In this document: positions 22,641-33,935 of the stretch, in pieces
Numbering within the stretch: the stretch's first letter is position 1
Layout of the letters: every line of letters begins with the position of its first letter
Source of the DNA: Amaranthus tricolor
Taxonomy: Eukaryota; Streptophyta; Magnoliopsida; Caryophyllales; Amaranthaceae
Length of the DNA: 64,000 nucleotides
Reading direction: 5' to 3'
Assembly: GCF_026212465.1 (NCBI RefSeq)
Contig: NC_080050.1
Coordinates: 4,042,644-4,106,643, forward strand
The notes under the pieces: model-generated
Told to the model about the DNA's origin: nothing
What the model saw: only the letters and a program-made list of their open reading frames with translations
Databases searched by the model: none
Translations under genes and position numbers: made by a program

Positions 22641-25600
22641 TGAATAATATTAAGGAGATCAAGTCTCCTTTACTAGCATTTTGAAGGATAGGATACCTTT
22701 ATTTATTTTGTTTTTCATTTTAATTTGTCCTAATAACTTTACCTATCACTTTTACTTTTTATATTCTCAAATCATAAATAATTTATTATTTTAAATCATT
22801 ATATTCACTTTTTTATTCTTCATCTTAGAAGCAAATAGGGTTAAATGGCTGATATAAAAGAATATTTAGTAACTAATATGATAGATTTTGATTTTATATG
22901 GTGATCTATATCTATATATACTCATCCATGGCTTAAATTTAAAATATGTTGAATTGTAGTTATTTGAATAAATTTCATATTATTTCATCGTTCATATAGA
23001 GATTTTTATTGAATATCGAATGTATTACTTATACTCTTGAAAATTCAAGTTGCAGATGACATTACAATGAGCAGCGTATTTATAATGCAAACATTAACTA
23101 TTCAACGCTATTACTACTAAGGGTGTAAGTAATTTGACGAGAAACTGAACACTAAACCAAACAAAATTGAATAAATAATTTGATTCGACTATTTTTAAGT
23201 TTGGTTCGATTAGGATTGAAATTTAATTTTATTTCGAGGTTCAGTTTGAATTAATTTTGAGGTTTTGTAAATCGAAAAATCTAAACATCAAATTTAAAGT
23301 AAGACTCTAGGCTTATACAGTGCACAACTAGGAAGCTAAAACCTAAAAACTCTTGAACAAAAATATAAATACAAAGTTTTATTTGGATTGATAATCCATG
23401 ATGTTGTAGATCATAGTTTGGGAACCAATTAGGAGTTTAGTTAGAATTTTTGGTGTAGTTCTTGCGTAACACTATTGTTATAAATTTGACAAAATTCGGT
23501 GCAAATTAGTAAGTTCAATGCAAATTAGTCGATACAGTGTAAATTTGTTAATTTAGTGCAATCTAGTCAATTCGGTTAAATTGAATCAATTTGGATTGAC
23601 ATTTTATAAATCGATTTGATTCAATTTTGATTATAAGAAATATAATTTAAATCGATTTGAACTTATATTGAATCCTAATCAAACAATGAACTTACATCCC
23701 TAATTAATTGTTACTATTATTCATCATTACTATTGCATACCATTATTTATGTATACTATTTTAACGCATTCGTCACTTTCCTTCTAAATTTATTTAGAGT
23801 TCAACTAGTATATACTTTTTTGTGCTTCTCGATTTGATATATTATTTTAATATGCATATCTAAAGAATAATTTTTTATGAAAATTTCTCACCAGTATATT
23901 CAATTTTTCATCCATATAATTTTTTTGTCTTTTAACATCCTTCATATAATTTTATTTTTTCATCCATATATATTTCTCAAGAATTGATCATTTATTAGTT
24001 ATAGTTATACAATTTAAGTCATTTGTTATACTCGTAAAATATAGCCACTATAAATTAAAAAGTGCAAGCATTATAATCTTTCCACTGAATTCTATGAAGA
24101 TGACATGCTAGAGTTTGAAATGACCTTTGACTCCCCCATTGACCTAACCACCATCTAACGTATCTTCTACCCATCACTTTTTCACCTCTAATATTTTACG
24201 AATTTTAAATTAAGCTTCAACAATGACAAATCGAACTTCCATTTCATCTTTATTTTTTCGGACCTATTTTCTTCTCATCACCTTTTTATCTTCATTTCTT
24301 TTCCAATCCAATCTTTAATCTTCAACAATTACCTAATATTTACGACTATAATTTTTAAATAATTATTTTAACAATAATTTAATTGTTTCTTAAAAAATAT
24401 GAAATTTTAAATGTAACAAAATCTTTAACCAAGTTGTATATGGCAGTATAGAAATTATAGCTATGTCCGTTTATGTTTTTATTGTGACATGTCTTTTCGT
24501 CCTCTAGATGGCTAGCTTTTAACATTAGTCTATGCAATTCAAAACATTTGCAGATAGGTTGAAGGCCCAGCCATGTTCATTTTGTGGGTATCATTGCTTC
24601 ACTTGTCGTTGTTTAATTTTTTTTTTTATTTATGAAATTATCATAAAAATTGTTTCTTGGCATATATGGCCGTTGATTAGTAAGGACAAAGCGGACTATC
24701 GTCTAGAGTCCGAATTTTTTAAGATAAATTTTTTTTTTAATGTCTGAGTGATATTAATTTGAATTAAATTTAGATATAATTTACATTTTTTTTGCTAAAT
24801 AATATGAATTGTTAGTGTTTTTATATAAATTAATTCAAATATCAATAATAAAAAACAAAACAAGTATTATATCATTCGTTACGTCTTAAGTTTTTAGAAG
24901 TCTTTTTAATTTTTTACTTTGGGGCAAAAAATAAACGAGACGACCCTGTATATTCACCTCAATTTTGCTCTATTAAAAGAAAGTATAAATTTCTAAATAA
25001 AATGAGAAGTCAAAACAACAATTAAAAGGTCTATAAAATTGTATCAAATTGATTTATACAATTCTTTTTAATATATAAGTCTAACAAATTTAATAAAACG
25101 ACTAGGGTCATAGCTACTTCAGTTGTTGTCAGTGGCTTAAGAAGACTAAAACATTACTGTGCAAAAAAGACATTGTTTGATAATGTAGTAGTTAAATTAG
25201 CATTTGTCATTTGGTGATGCATGTAGTTGTTTCCAAACGTTAGCATTTTAAAATCAAAAATGTCGATTTGCTTCTCACCATTTTTCAAATGACTGAAACT
25301 GCTATTTACATCGACCGATATTAATTTACAGAGCTACATCAAACCATACAATGCCATAGCCTTAATCCCAAAAGATTAAGGTTGGCTACATGAACCAATA
25401 TATCATTTGCAATGATCAATAATATAGATTCTTCTTATCCATTCATTTCGATTTCCTACCATCTCCATTTATAAGTTAAGATCTTAATTATTTTTTCCAA
25501 TCCTATCCTTCAAATCATTTTCAGTGTGTATTGTTTTTTTTTTTTTTTTCTCAAACTCTAAATTCTCAGGTCAATAGCATCACTAGATATGAATCTTGCA

Positions 25601-26229
25601 AATATAGTAATGCAAACACATGAAATTGTCGTGCATTGTAGACCATTCTTACATTAGATCATGCACATATAATTTCCATAGGATTCCTTACGAGAAATCA
25701 TGATATATGCGTTCACGGAAAAATCAAAGTTGGTATAATATAGATTTGCAAATATATATTGAGACATAAATAATGAAAATAATAAAGTTTGTTAGTTATT
25801 TTGGCAGAAGTATTTAATTATGTGCATGTATGTATAGATAGTGTGCCGGTTTAGCAAATAGTTGTTACTTGTTATTTGGAGTTGATGGTTATAGTTTTTG
25901 GTTAAAAGTCTTGGTGGTGATGGATTTAGAGAGGTAGGTAAATATCATGTGTATTACAATTTTAAATATAGTTGTTCCTATTTAATAATAATAAATGATA
26001 GTAATAATAATGATAAACAAATAACAAAAATTTTTACAATAACATTCATTATATGAAACCAAATAAGATCAGACCAGACCACATCAGATCAGATTAGAAA
26101 GATTTGGATTAGAGATCAGATCAAATCTTAATAAATTTAGATTAGATTTAATCAAATCAGACGAAAAGAACATGCCCTACAATGTTGATGTTTACGTTTC
26201 AATAAATATAACACACTGCGTATAGATCT
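22641..26229. other. AT-rich intergenic stretch, no gene seen
   Basis: No protein-like frame. A patch at about 23460-23600 has loose repeats of 'gtgcaaattagt' and 'aattcggt'. A frame at 24532-24747 has no recognisable motif and includes T-run stretches. The rest looks like decayed repeats and plain intergenic DNA. Confidence 0.55.
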
Positions 26230-26239
26230 TCCGCTAAAG

Positions 26240-26700
26240 TTGGATATCGCTCAATGGCTGCTCTCATTGCCGAGTTAAAAATGGTTGTGTGTTGTCCTTC
26301 TTGATTTGGGTGTTGCAGTTTCATGTCCTATATCCTTCTACTGTGATAGTCAGTATGCTCTTTATATTGCTCATAATCCAAATTTTCGAATAAACAAAGC
26401 ACATTATTGAAGTTGGCTGTCATTATGTGCGCAACGCTATTCATGATGGTCTTATTACTCCTGATGTTCCACAAAAAATCAATGTGCTGACATCTTTACT
26501 TAACAGTTTTTATTTCATCTTTGCAAGTTGGACACTTATAATCTACATGCTTCAATTTGAGAGGGGGTGTTAAGCCGAAAGGGTATTTGTGTGCATATCT
26601 TATATAAGCCTATATATTCTCACTAGGGTGGTAATTTTACATGTATAAATAGAAGAGTTAGGGTGGTAATTTTACATGTATAAATAGAAGAGTTGATCAT
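26240..26700 (+). pseudogene. Decayed copia RNase H end with polypurine tract and LTR start
   Basis: Broken plus-strand frames read FYCDSQYALYIAHNPNF, then KINVLTSLLNS and KLDTYNLHASI, a typical end of a copia RNase H. A purine run 'gagagggggtg' near 26560 precedes 'tgttaagccgaaag', a plausible LTR start. Stops and frameshifts are frequent. No second LTR was found. Confidence 0.7.
26623..26693. repeat. Tandem duplication of about 36 bp
   Basis: The block 'agggtggtaattttacatgt' followed by 'ataaatagaagagtt' occurs twice in a row (about 26623 and 26659). Each copy carries a TATA-like 'tataaatag'. It lies in what looks like the LTR downstream of the copia remnant, so the duplication may double a promoter element. 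Confidence 0.9.
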
Positions 26701-27225
26701 TGCGGGAATGCCCAACTTTCGCCATTCATATCAACAATTACATTTGTAGTTTGTAAGGAATTACAAATGTATGGGGCATATATAACGCATACATATAGTA
26801 AATGTGAAGCCGATTTAAAGTGCGTATATATACCACTTGACTATAGTCCATAAGGATAACTTTGAATGCATATCTAAGTGGGTAAATCTAAGTCCGAAAA
26901 TTTTAGGGTCAAAATTAATAAATAGGTGGTGGGTATGAAAATTTTAAGTGTATTGTGCATATGAATATGACAAAGTGCATACCACAACCTAGAGGTTCTA
27001 AAACAGACCTAATGACGTAATATTCACTTGAGCTTGTAACCGAAGCCAATTTGACCCGATTTAAAATGGATTTATCATTATGAAAAAATTAATGTGAATA
27101 TAAAACCCGACTTTGAACCGCCCTGAAACTCCTAACTCGAAATCAACCCGATAACCTGAATAAACACCTCTAACGCAACCCCCTCCCATCATTTTATTGT
27201 TCCTACAAAAAACTAGTTATTAGGG
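26701..27225. other. Intergenic stretch, no gene seen
   Basis: No protein-like frame. A fragment near 26900-27170 ('aacccgataacctgaataaac') resembles sequence near 1300 in the window, suggesting a shared dispersed repeat. Confidence 0.4.
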
Positions 27226-27574
27226 AAATTATCAATGATACCCCTAAGTTTTTACGCTTTATCAACGGTACCCCTAAGTTTTTTGATTGTGGATGGTAGC
27301 CTTGTGTTATTAAGCGTCTTACAACCACAAGCTTTTCTAATTTTTTCCGTCCAAAATCGTCAACTTTTTTCGTTTTCTTTTATTTTTCAATTTAAAACAT
27401 AAAAAAATAAAAGAAAAAGAAAAAAAGTTAACGGTTTTGGAAGATTTTGAACGAAAAAAAATTAAAAAGATTATAATTGTAAGACGCTCAATTACACGAG
27501 GGTACCATTGATAATCGAAAAAAAATAAGAATACCGTTGATAAAGCTAAAATTTATGGGTACCATTATTAATTT
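27226..27574. mobile_element. 349-bp foldback element (long inverted repeats, almost no loop)
   Basis: The left half from 27226 ('aaattatcaatgataccc') and the right half ending at 27574 ('gggtaccattattaattt') are imperfect reverse complements. Shared inner blocks are 'gctttatcaacggta', 'gcgtcttacaa' and 'cgttttcttttatttttc'-like tracts. Each arm also repeats 'atcaa(t/c)g(a/g)taccc' twice. No coding capacity. The whole piece could form a hairpin of about 170 bp. No target duplication could be fixed with confidence. Confidence 0.85.
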
Positions 27575-27892
27575 TTAAAAAAACAATTACCAAAATCAGA
27601 AATTCTAAGAAGATTCAACCAAACGATGTCTAAGATCCAACTTTTTGTTCTCTTCGTTAGGAAAAAGGTTTACTCCAAACTAAGATTAAAAACAAACAAT
27701 CAAAATGAAACACAAAAAGGTTATTTTGGGGCACAATCGCATATGGCAAAACGGTTAGAATCAAAATCTTTGGGTAGTTTCTAACACTTATTTAATCCCT
27801 TTCTCTATCCGTTAAGATTCAGTTTCAATACAAGTACTTGTCATCAACAATTAATCATTCATTTCTACCAATTAATTCAAGGTCCGCTCACT
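27575..27892 (+). promoter_or_regulatory. Putative promoter and first untranslated exon of the purine-permease gene
   Basis: 'ggtccgctcactgtaagtaa' has a strong donor (ACT/GTAAGT), ending an exon at 27892. The next plausible acceptor on this strand in the right context is 'tttccgcag' before 33818, leading to the permease start codon. The transcription start was not located. The assignment rests on splice consensus alone. Confidence 0.45.
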
Positions 27893-28504
27893 GTAAGTAA
27901 TCCTTCTTATCTTCATACTTATCTATTTGATTGTATCATTTCAAACTGTATATTGCTAATCTCAGAATTGGGGTTTCAAATTGTATATTTTGGTATGAAT
28001 TGAAATTGGATTTCCCCAAATCCCAATTTGATATCGGGTTTAATTTGCTGATGTGAATATGGTTAAACTTCTAAAGATTCAATTTTTTAGGAGTAGGTTT
28101 GTGGGTTTTATTGAAGGAGTATTCTCATTGATGTCTTGCTCCCAACATTTATTGATGAATAGTGCAAATGAAAACATTGACAATTTTTGTTATCTCTCAA
28201 GTGGAAAGATTTGGAGAGAATTATTCATTTTCGTTCCATTTTTCCAACCTTTTCCTTCTAAACAAATAAGTTGTATTCTTTCTTTTTACCACCGTCCTTT
28301 CTTTTCCTTCATTTCCTACCCTTTCTCTTTGGTTTTTTTTTTTTTTTTTCCTCTTAATTTCCTATCTAAACATAGTGTTGATAAGGAAAAATCAAAAGAA
28401 TACGGGTACTATTTATGATTTTTTAGTATAACTTATAGTAATATAGTGCTTGTTATTTGCACTGTTGACAAAAAATTGTTGGGTATTTCATATTTGTACC
28501 GTGT

Positions 28505-28795
28505 TGTTAAAATAATCTAGAAAAATCTAAAATTTTAATTAAATATAAAAATATTTAAATTAAAGAATTAAAAAATAAAAATATTTAAGATAATATAATG
28601 GAACATCTTAGAAAAAGTAATTAAAAAATAAAAATATCTAAGATATTTTAGTAAACTTGTAACCAAACTCAACACTATAAATACCTATTGATGTAATCAA
28701 TTTTTTGGGCAATAGAGAACAATATCCATTCTACATATTCACTCATTTTCTCCAAATAAATCAATTCACTATTTTACCATCTAAATTTTCCTACA
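28505..28795 (+). repeat. 5' LTR of the copia element
   Basis: 291 bp with TG...CA ends. It carries a TATA box 'actataaata' at about 28673-28682, marking the probable start of element transcription. It is matched by 32922-33215. Confidence 0.93.
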
Positions 28796-28796
28796 T

Positions 28797-28810
28797 TTGG
28801 TATCAAGAGC
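28797..28810 (+). promoter_or_regulatory. Primer-binding site of the copia element
   Basis: 'tggtatcaagagc' directly after the 5' LTR resembles the complement of the 3' end of initiator methionine tRNA (usual form TGGTATCAGAGC), with one extra A. It is a retroelement feature, not a tRNA gene. Confidence 0.85.
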
Positions 28811-28897
28811 TAATTAAAACCAAGACCTCCAAACAACCTAAACACATTAACCAATATACTCCACAATAAAATAAACCTCTAACCACAAAATAATAAA

Positions 28898-29840
28898 ATG
28901 ACCACAACCATTGATTACCCCCAAGTTAATTGGGTTCCCACATTTAAGGGAGAAAAATATGAACAATAAGCTATGCAAATGAGGTCAATATTTATCTTTC
29001 AAGATTTATGGGAATTAGTACAAGAAGGTTATCAGCAACCACCCAAAGATGACACTAAAGAGTCATCTTGGGATGAAACAAAAATAAAACAATATAAACA
29101 AAATAGGATAAGGGATAACTATGCCCTATCCCTATTATATCGTGGAGTTGACGAGGCAATACTTACAACGATCATGCCCGCAAAAACAGCTACGGAGGCT
29201 TGGAGGATCCTGGAGACAAAATACATAGGTTCCGAAGAGGTAATTCTTTTTAAACTCCAATCACTATGGAGAGAATTTGCTAATTTATTAATGGCAGAAA
29301 ATGAAACAATACATTCATTTTTTGACCGAGTCACTAATATAGTTTATCAAATAAGATCAAATGGTGGTAAAATAGAAGGTGAAAATGTGATTCGAAAAAT
29401 ATTAAGGAGTCTATCACAAAAATATAACATTATTGCCACGACAATAGAAGAAGTTAACAAGAAAAATTTATCTCAATTATACCCGAACTAATGGGATCAC
29501 TACTTGCACATGAAGATAGATTAAAAAGATCTAACGAAGACCACTAGAACAAGCTTTTCAAACTAAATTAATATTTTCTAATGGTGAAAATAAAAATAGT
29601 CATTGTAAAAATTATGAAAAAAGACAAACATCAACAAATCGTAGCAAGGGGAGAGGAAATTTTAAAAATCAAAGGAGTCGATTAAATAACCAAACTGACC
29701 TTTATTGTAAATTATGTAAGAAAACTAACCAAAATACTAATAATTGTCGGTATAAATGTAAGAAGCGTAAAAAACACACTCACCTCGAAAAAGATTGTTG
29801 GTATCGACAAAAAGAAGAAGCAAACTATTTCCGAAAACAA
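28898..29840 (+). pseudogene. Copia gag, broken by a stop and frameshifts
   Basis: The ATG at 28898 opens a frame that meets an in-frame TAA at 28967, just before AMQMRSIFIF. The UBN2-type gag region then continues to 29489 (for example TEAWRILETKYIGS), where a frame change ends it at SQLYPN. A zinc-knuckle region follows near 29705-29815, where the second knuckle reads CKKRKKHTHLEKDC. It seems to have Arg at the second cysteine position. It cannot yield a complete gag. Confidence 0.88.
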
Positions 29841-29894
29841 TAATTCCGGAGAGCAAATATTTTACACTGGATTAAATGCACAAGAAAAAGTAAG

Positions 29895-30155
29895 TGACAT
29901 ATGGTATATTGATAGTGGTTGTTCAAATCACATGACTGGCAATAAAAATTATTTTGTCACTCTTGACGAAAATGTTAAAACACACATCACACTTGGCGAC
30001 GGTAAAAAAGAAGATGTCGCCGGAAAAGGGACAATCGCCGTTAAAACAAAAAATGGCTCATCAAAATTAATTCATGATGTTTTTTATGTTCCCGGACTTG
30101 CACAAAATTTATTAAGTGTAGGCCAATTAATTAAAAAAAGGATATGTGGTTAAAT
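29895..30155 (+). pseudogene. Copia protease region
   Basis: Contains DSGCSNHMTG, the copia aspartic protease active-site block, followed by VFYVPGLAQNLLSVGQL, a standard downstream block. The frame breaks at an A-run near 30140, after which the same protein continues in another frame. Confidence 0.88.
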
Positions 30156-30269
30156 TTGAGAATAACAAATGTCAAATCAATGATAAAAATAAGGGTCAGA
30201 TAATAACAACTGTTGAAATGGCTTTTCAAAAAATTGGCTTAAGCTCAATAAATGATGAATCCACCTTAT

Positions 30270-32398
30270 AGCATTTGAGATTCGGGCTTCTAAATTTTAA
30301 CAGTCTAAAACTATTAAAACAAAAAGAAATGGTAATTGGACTACCGTCAATAAAAAATGAAAGAAAAATTTGCGAAGGCTGTATATATGGCAAGATGCAC
30401 AGATTGCCATTTCCTACCGCATCTTGGAGGGCCAAGGCTACTTTAGAGCTTGTTCATGCAGATATCTGGGGTCCTACCAAGAATCCGTCTCTTGGCAGAA
30501 AAAGATATTTTCTTTTGTTCATAGATGACTACTCCCGCATGATGTGGGTATATTTCCTGGAGAAAAAATCAGAAGCTTTTTCCCACTTCATGCAATTTAA
30601 AGCCCTCACAGAAAAGGAAAGTGGGCATTCTCTTAAGATTCTTAGAACGGATCGTGGCGGAGAATTTACAAGCAACGAATTCAACAGCTTCTGTAAGAAG
30701 CATGAAATTAAAAGAGAACTTACATCAAGGCATACACCTCAACAAAATGGTGTCGCAGAAAGGAAAAACCACACTATAGCAGAGATGGCCCGCAGCATGA
30801 TGCAGGGTAAACATCTACCTAAAAGATATTGGGCCGAAGCTGTTCACACGACAGTATATATCCTCAATAAATCTCCCACAAAAGCAGTTAAGGATTTAAC
30901 ACCATATGAAGCTTGGCATAAGAGGAAGCCAAGAGTAGAACACCTCAAAGTGTTCGGATGCGTAGCTTATGCCCACATCCCGAAGGAGAATCGGGAAAAG
31001 CTCGATGAGAAGGGAGAAAAATGCATATTCATTGGATACAGTCACGAAACAAAAGGATATCGCTTTTACAAGCCTGAATTTAAACAATTAATCATCTCTA
31101 GAGACGTAATTTTCGACGAAGCAGCCGAATGGACGTGGAAAGAAAAAGAAATTGAAGCTCGCAAAGGAGATTTTCTCCCAAGAGATCCAAGTGAAGAAGA
31201 CGGAGCAGACCAACCAACAAACCCATCATCTCCGAGTCCAAGTACACCTGGAAGTACAAGATCATCCCCAAGCTCAAGAAGCCAAACATCAAGTTCAACT
31301 CCTCAACATCAAGAAGCCCGAAGATCAACACGAGATCAGCAATCGCCATCATGGCTACAAGATTACCATTGTGGCCAAGCAATGATGGCTCTCTTCTCTA
31401 GTGAGCCACAAACATTTCAAGAAGCAGCACAAGAAGAAACATGGATTGAGGCTATGAACGAAGAAATCAAAATGATCGAGAAGAATCACACATGGGAACT
31501 TGTAGACAAACCACAAGACAAGGAAGTCATCGGTCTCAAGTGGGTCTACAAGGTGAAACATAATGATGATGGCTCCATCAACAAGTACAAAGCAAGGCTC
31601 GTAGCAAAGGGATATGCGCAACAACCAGGAATCGACTTCAACGAAACATATGCACCAGTTGTCCGCATGGAGACAATCAGAACAGTCTTGGCATTAGCAG
31701 CACAACATCAGCTACCAGTCTTTAAGCTCAATGTCAAATCAACATTTCTAAATGGAGAACTCAAAGAAGAAGTGTACGTCGAGCAACCGCAGGGATACGT
31801 CATCAAAGGCCAAGAAGACAAAGTATACCGCCTTCGAAAAGCTCTGTACGGACTCAAACAAGTACCCCGAGCGTGGAACAACAACATCGACAATTATCTT
31901 CTCCAGCATGGTTTCATCAAGAGTCCGAGTGAACCTTCACTATACATCAAGACACAAGGTAACAACTTTCTCCTGTACGTGGATGATCTAATCTATACAG
32001 GCACACACCCAACGATGATCGAAGAATTTAAAAAGGGTATGATGAAGGAGTACGAGATGACAGACCTTGGTACAATGAAATACTTCCTTGGCATACAAAT
32101 CAAACAAAGCCCAGGAAGAATATTTCTATCACAAGAGAAATATGCAGAAGACCTTCTCAAGAAATTCAACATGGGTGAATGTAAACCGCTGGCTACACCC
32201 ATGGCAATCAATGAGAAGTTATCAAAGTACGATGGCAAACCAAAAGTCGACGGAGCAATGTATCGAAGCGTGGTCGGCTCTCTCATCCATCTTACACATA
32301 CAAGACCAGATATAGTCAACCCTGTCAGCATCGAATCCAGGTTCATGAATGAACCGAGTAAGGATCATCTAACAGCAGCAAAGAGGATTCTCAGATAA
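30270..32398 (+). pseudogene. Copia integrase and reverse transcriptase (707-codon open frame, catalytically damaged)
   Basis: The frame opens just after an in-frame TAG at 30268 in the integrase zinc-finger region (next codons HLRFGLLNF; the second finger His seems replaced by Leu). It then has CEGCIYGK, the integrase core (HADIWGP, IDDYSR, RTDRGGEFTS, TPQQNGVAERKN) and the reverse transcriptase. Lesions: the usual Asp in the 'DVKSAFLNG' block is Asn here (LNVKSTFLNG), whereas YVDDLIYTG is intact. The frame stops at 32396 where bases appear to be lost after AAKRILR. A Ser/Pro/Gln-rich linker near codons 300-370 joins the two enzymes, as usual in copia. It cannot support transposition alone. 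Confidence 0.93.
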
Positions 32399-32399
32399 G

Positions 32400-32915
32400 G
32401 GAACAAAAAGCTATGGGATCATGTACGAAACTGAAAAAGATTTCAAGCTCACAGGATACACCGATAGCGACTGGGCTGGAAGCGTGGATGATAGAAAAAG
32501 TACAAGTGGGTACGTATTTCAGCTTGGAAACAAGGTGGTCTCATGGTCATTAAAAAAACAGGCGACAGTAGCTTTATCATTAGCAGAAGCAGAGTACATT
32601 GCAGCAACAAGTGCAGCACGTGAAGCAGTTTGGCTCAGATGGATATTAATCAATCTAGAACATAAGCAAGAGACACCAACTACAATGTTCTGCGACAACA
32701 TGTCTAACAATAGCAATAACGAAGAATCTAGTGTTAGATCAAAACACACCGAGATACGACATCACTACATTCGTGAGTTAGTAGAAGGGAAAAAGATCGA
32801 ACTACAATTCTGCAAGACGGGGAAGCAGCTCGCAGACATTTTCACAAAACCCATATCAACTGATAGATTTATTGAGTTCAGAAGACAATTCAGAGTTCAA
32901 GATTTTTCAGATTAG
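32400..32915 (+). pseudogene. Copia RNase H region, frame-shifted from reverse transcriptase
   Basis: In a different frame from the upstream enzyme: GYTDSDWAGSVDDRKSTSGY, ALSLAEAEYIAA, MFCDNMSNNSNNEESSVRSK, HTEIRHHYIRELV and FTKPISTDRF, ending at a TAG at 32913. The copia order is complete, but the frame junction at about 32396 prevents one polyprotein. The usual 'DNQSAI' block is replaced by DNMSNNSN. Confidence 0.9.
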
Positions 32916-32921
32916 GGGGAG
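32914..32921 (+). promoter_or_regulatory. Polypurine tract of the copia element
   Basis: 'aggggga' followed by g sits directly before the 3' LTR, the usual site for plus-strand priming. Confidence 0.88.
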
Positions 32922-33215
32922 TGTTAAAATAATCTAGAAAAATCTTGGATTTTAATTAAATATAAAAATATCTAAATTAAAGAATTAAAAAATAAAAATA
33001 TCTAAGATAATATGATGGAAGATCCTAGAAAAAGTAATTAAAAAATAAAAATATCTAAGATATTTTAGTAAACTTGTAACCAAACTCAACACTATAAATA
33101 CCCATTGATGTAATCAATTTTTTGGGCAATGAAGAACAATATCTATTCTACATATTCATTCATCTTCCTCTCCAAATAAATTAATTCACTATTTTACCAT
33201 CTAAATTTTCCTACA
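32922..33215 (+). repeat. 3' LTR of the copia element
   Basis: 294 bp, aligned over its whole length with 28505-28795. Substitutions cluster near the start (aaa versus tgg) and in the U5 region. It ends TTCCTACA. Confidence 0.93.
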
Positions 33216-33817
33216 GTTGTTCATCATCATACCCGATGTATCTCGCTCGTTAAAGCTATGATGAAAAGGAATTTTTGAGTTTCCTCAAAACCAACTTTGA
33301 TCAAAAAATGTGTTGTTGAGCAAATTACTATGTTATGTCACAGTCACACAAGTATTGTGGAATTGGTTTATTTGACTTATGCATGTTTTTGTTTAGTTGT
33401 TGTTAGTTAGATGGTGAAATTAAGAATCTAACACAGATTCTCAATAAATTGCTACATTCTGTGTTTCCGAGGAACATGATTCATCTTCAGGGTTGTCGGT
33501 TCTTTGTATTGTTGTTCTAAACTTCTATACTTGTTCATTGATGTACCTTTCGAGGAAAATCTTTCCGATTGAATATGTTGTGGATAACATTTTGTTACAA
33601 ATATGCCATATTTTTGTGATTCCATGGAAACCCTATTAGTTTGGGCGTGTTCAAGGTTCTTGTAAGTTACACATATGTGACGATTTTGAAACTTGTAAAC
33701 ATTGATTGCGATGTTCATTGGATGATTTGCAACTTACGCAGTTTGTAGCATTTGATTTGATAAAGATGTTGCAAATGTCATTGCTTATAATTTTGAGTCA
33801 TGTAAATGTTTCCGCAG
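33216..33817 (+). other. Intron sequence between the copia element and the permease leader exon
   Basis: No protein-like frame. It would be the last part of the proposed 5'UTR intron of the permease gene. A pyrimidine-containing acceptor 'tttccgcag' ends it at 33817. Confidence 0.45.
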
Positions 33818-33896
33818 GCCACAATATAACCGTCATACTTAAAGGAAGGAACTCCACAAAGGTTACCGAAGAACTTCTTCTGATCATTGGTCGAAG

Positions 33897-33911
33897 ATGA
33901 CCGTTTGTTAA
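33897..33911 (+). promoter_or_regulatory. Four-codon upstream open frame in the permease leader
   Basis: ATG-ACC-GTT-TGT-TAA lies 24 bases before the proposed start codon and does not overlap it. Such short upstream frames can lower translation. This one is seen in sequence only. Confidence 0.4.
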
Positions 33912-33935
33912 GGATCCAAAAGAAGATCTTAGTCC

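Larger units (their letters stand above)
28505..33215 (+). mobile_element. Full-length but inactivated Ty1-copia retrotransposon
   Basis: 5' LTR 28505-28795 and 3' LTR 32922-33215 (291 and 294 bp, both TGTTAAAATAATC...TTCCTACA) differ at roughly 15 positions. A primer-binding site (tggtatcaagagc, matching initiator Met tRNA but with an extra base) begins at 28798. A polypurine tract 'aggggga' precedes the 3' LTR. Between them lie gag, protease, integrase, reverse transcriptase and RNase H in copia order, all with disabling lesions. The flanks (cgtgt and gttgt) are not a perfect 5-bp duplication. The element lies in the same orientation as, and inside the proposed 5'UTR intron of, the purine-permease gene. 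Confidence 0.95.

Noticed and set aside
28053..28418. 121-codon plus-strand open frame upstream of the copia element
   Set aside because: Contains poly-T derived Phe runs and no domain; lies in the proposed permease leader intron.
28797..28810. tRNA-like match
   Set aside because: It is the primer-binding site next to an LTR, not a tRNA gene; no cloverleaf.
31098..31382. Frames overlapping the copia polyprotein on either strand
   Set aside because: Shadows of the strong plus-strand integrase/reverse transcriptase frame.
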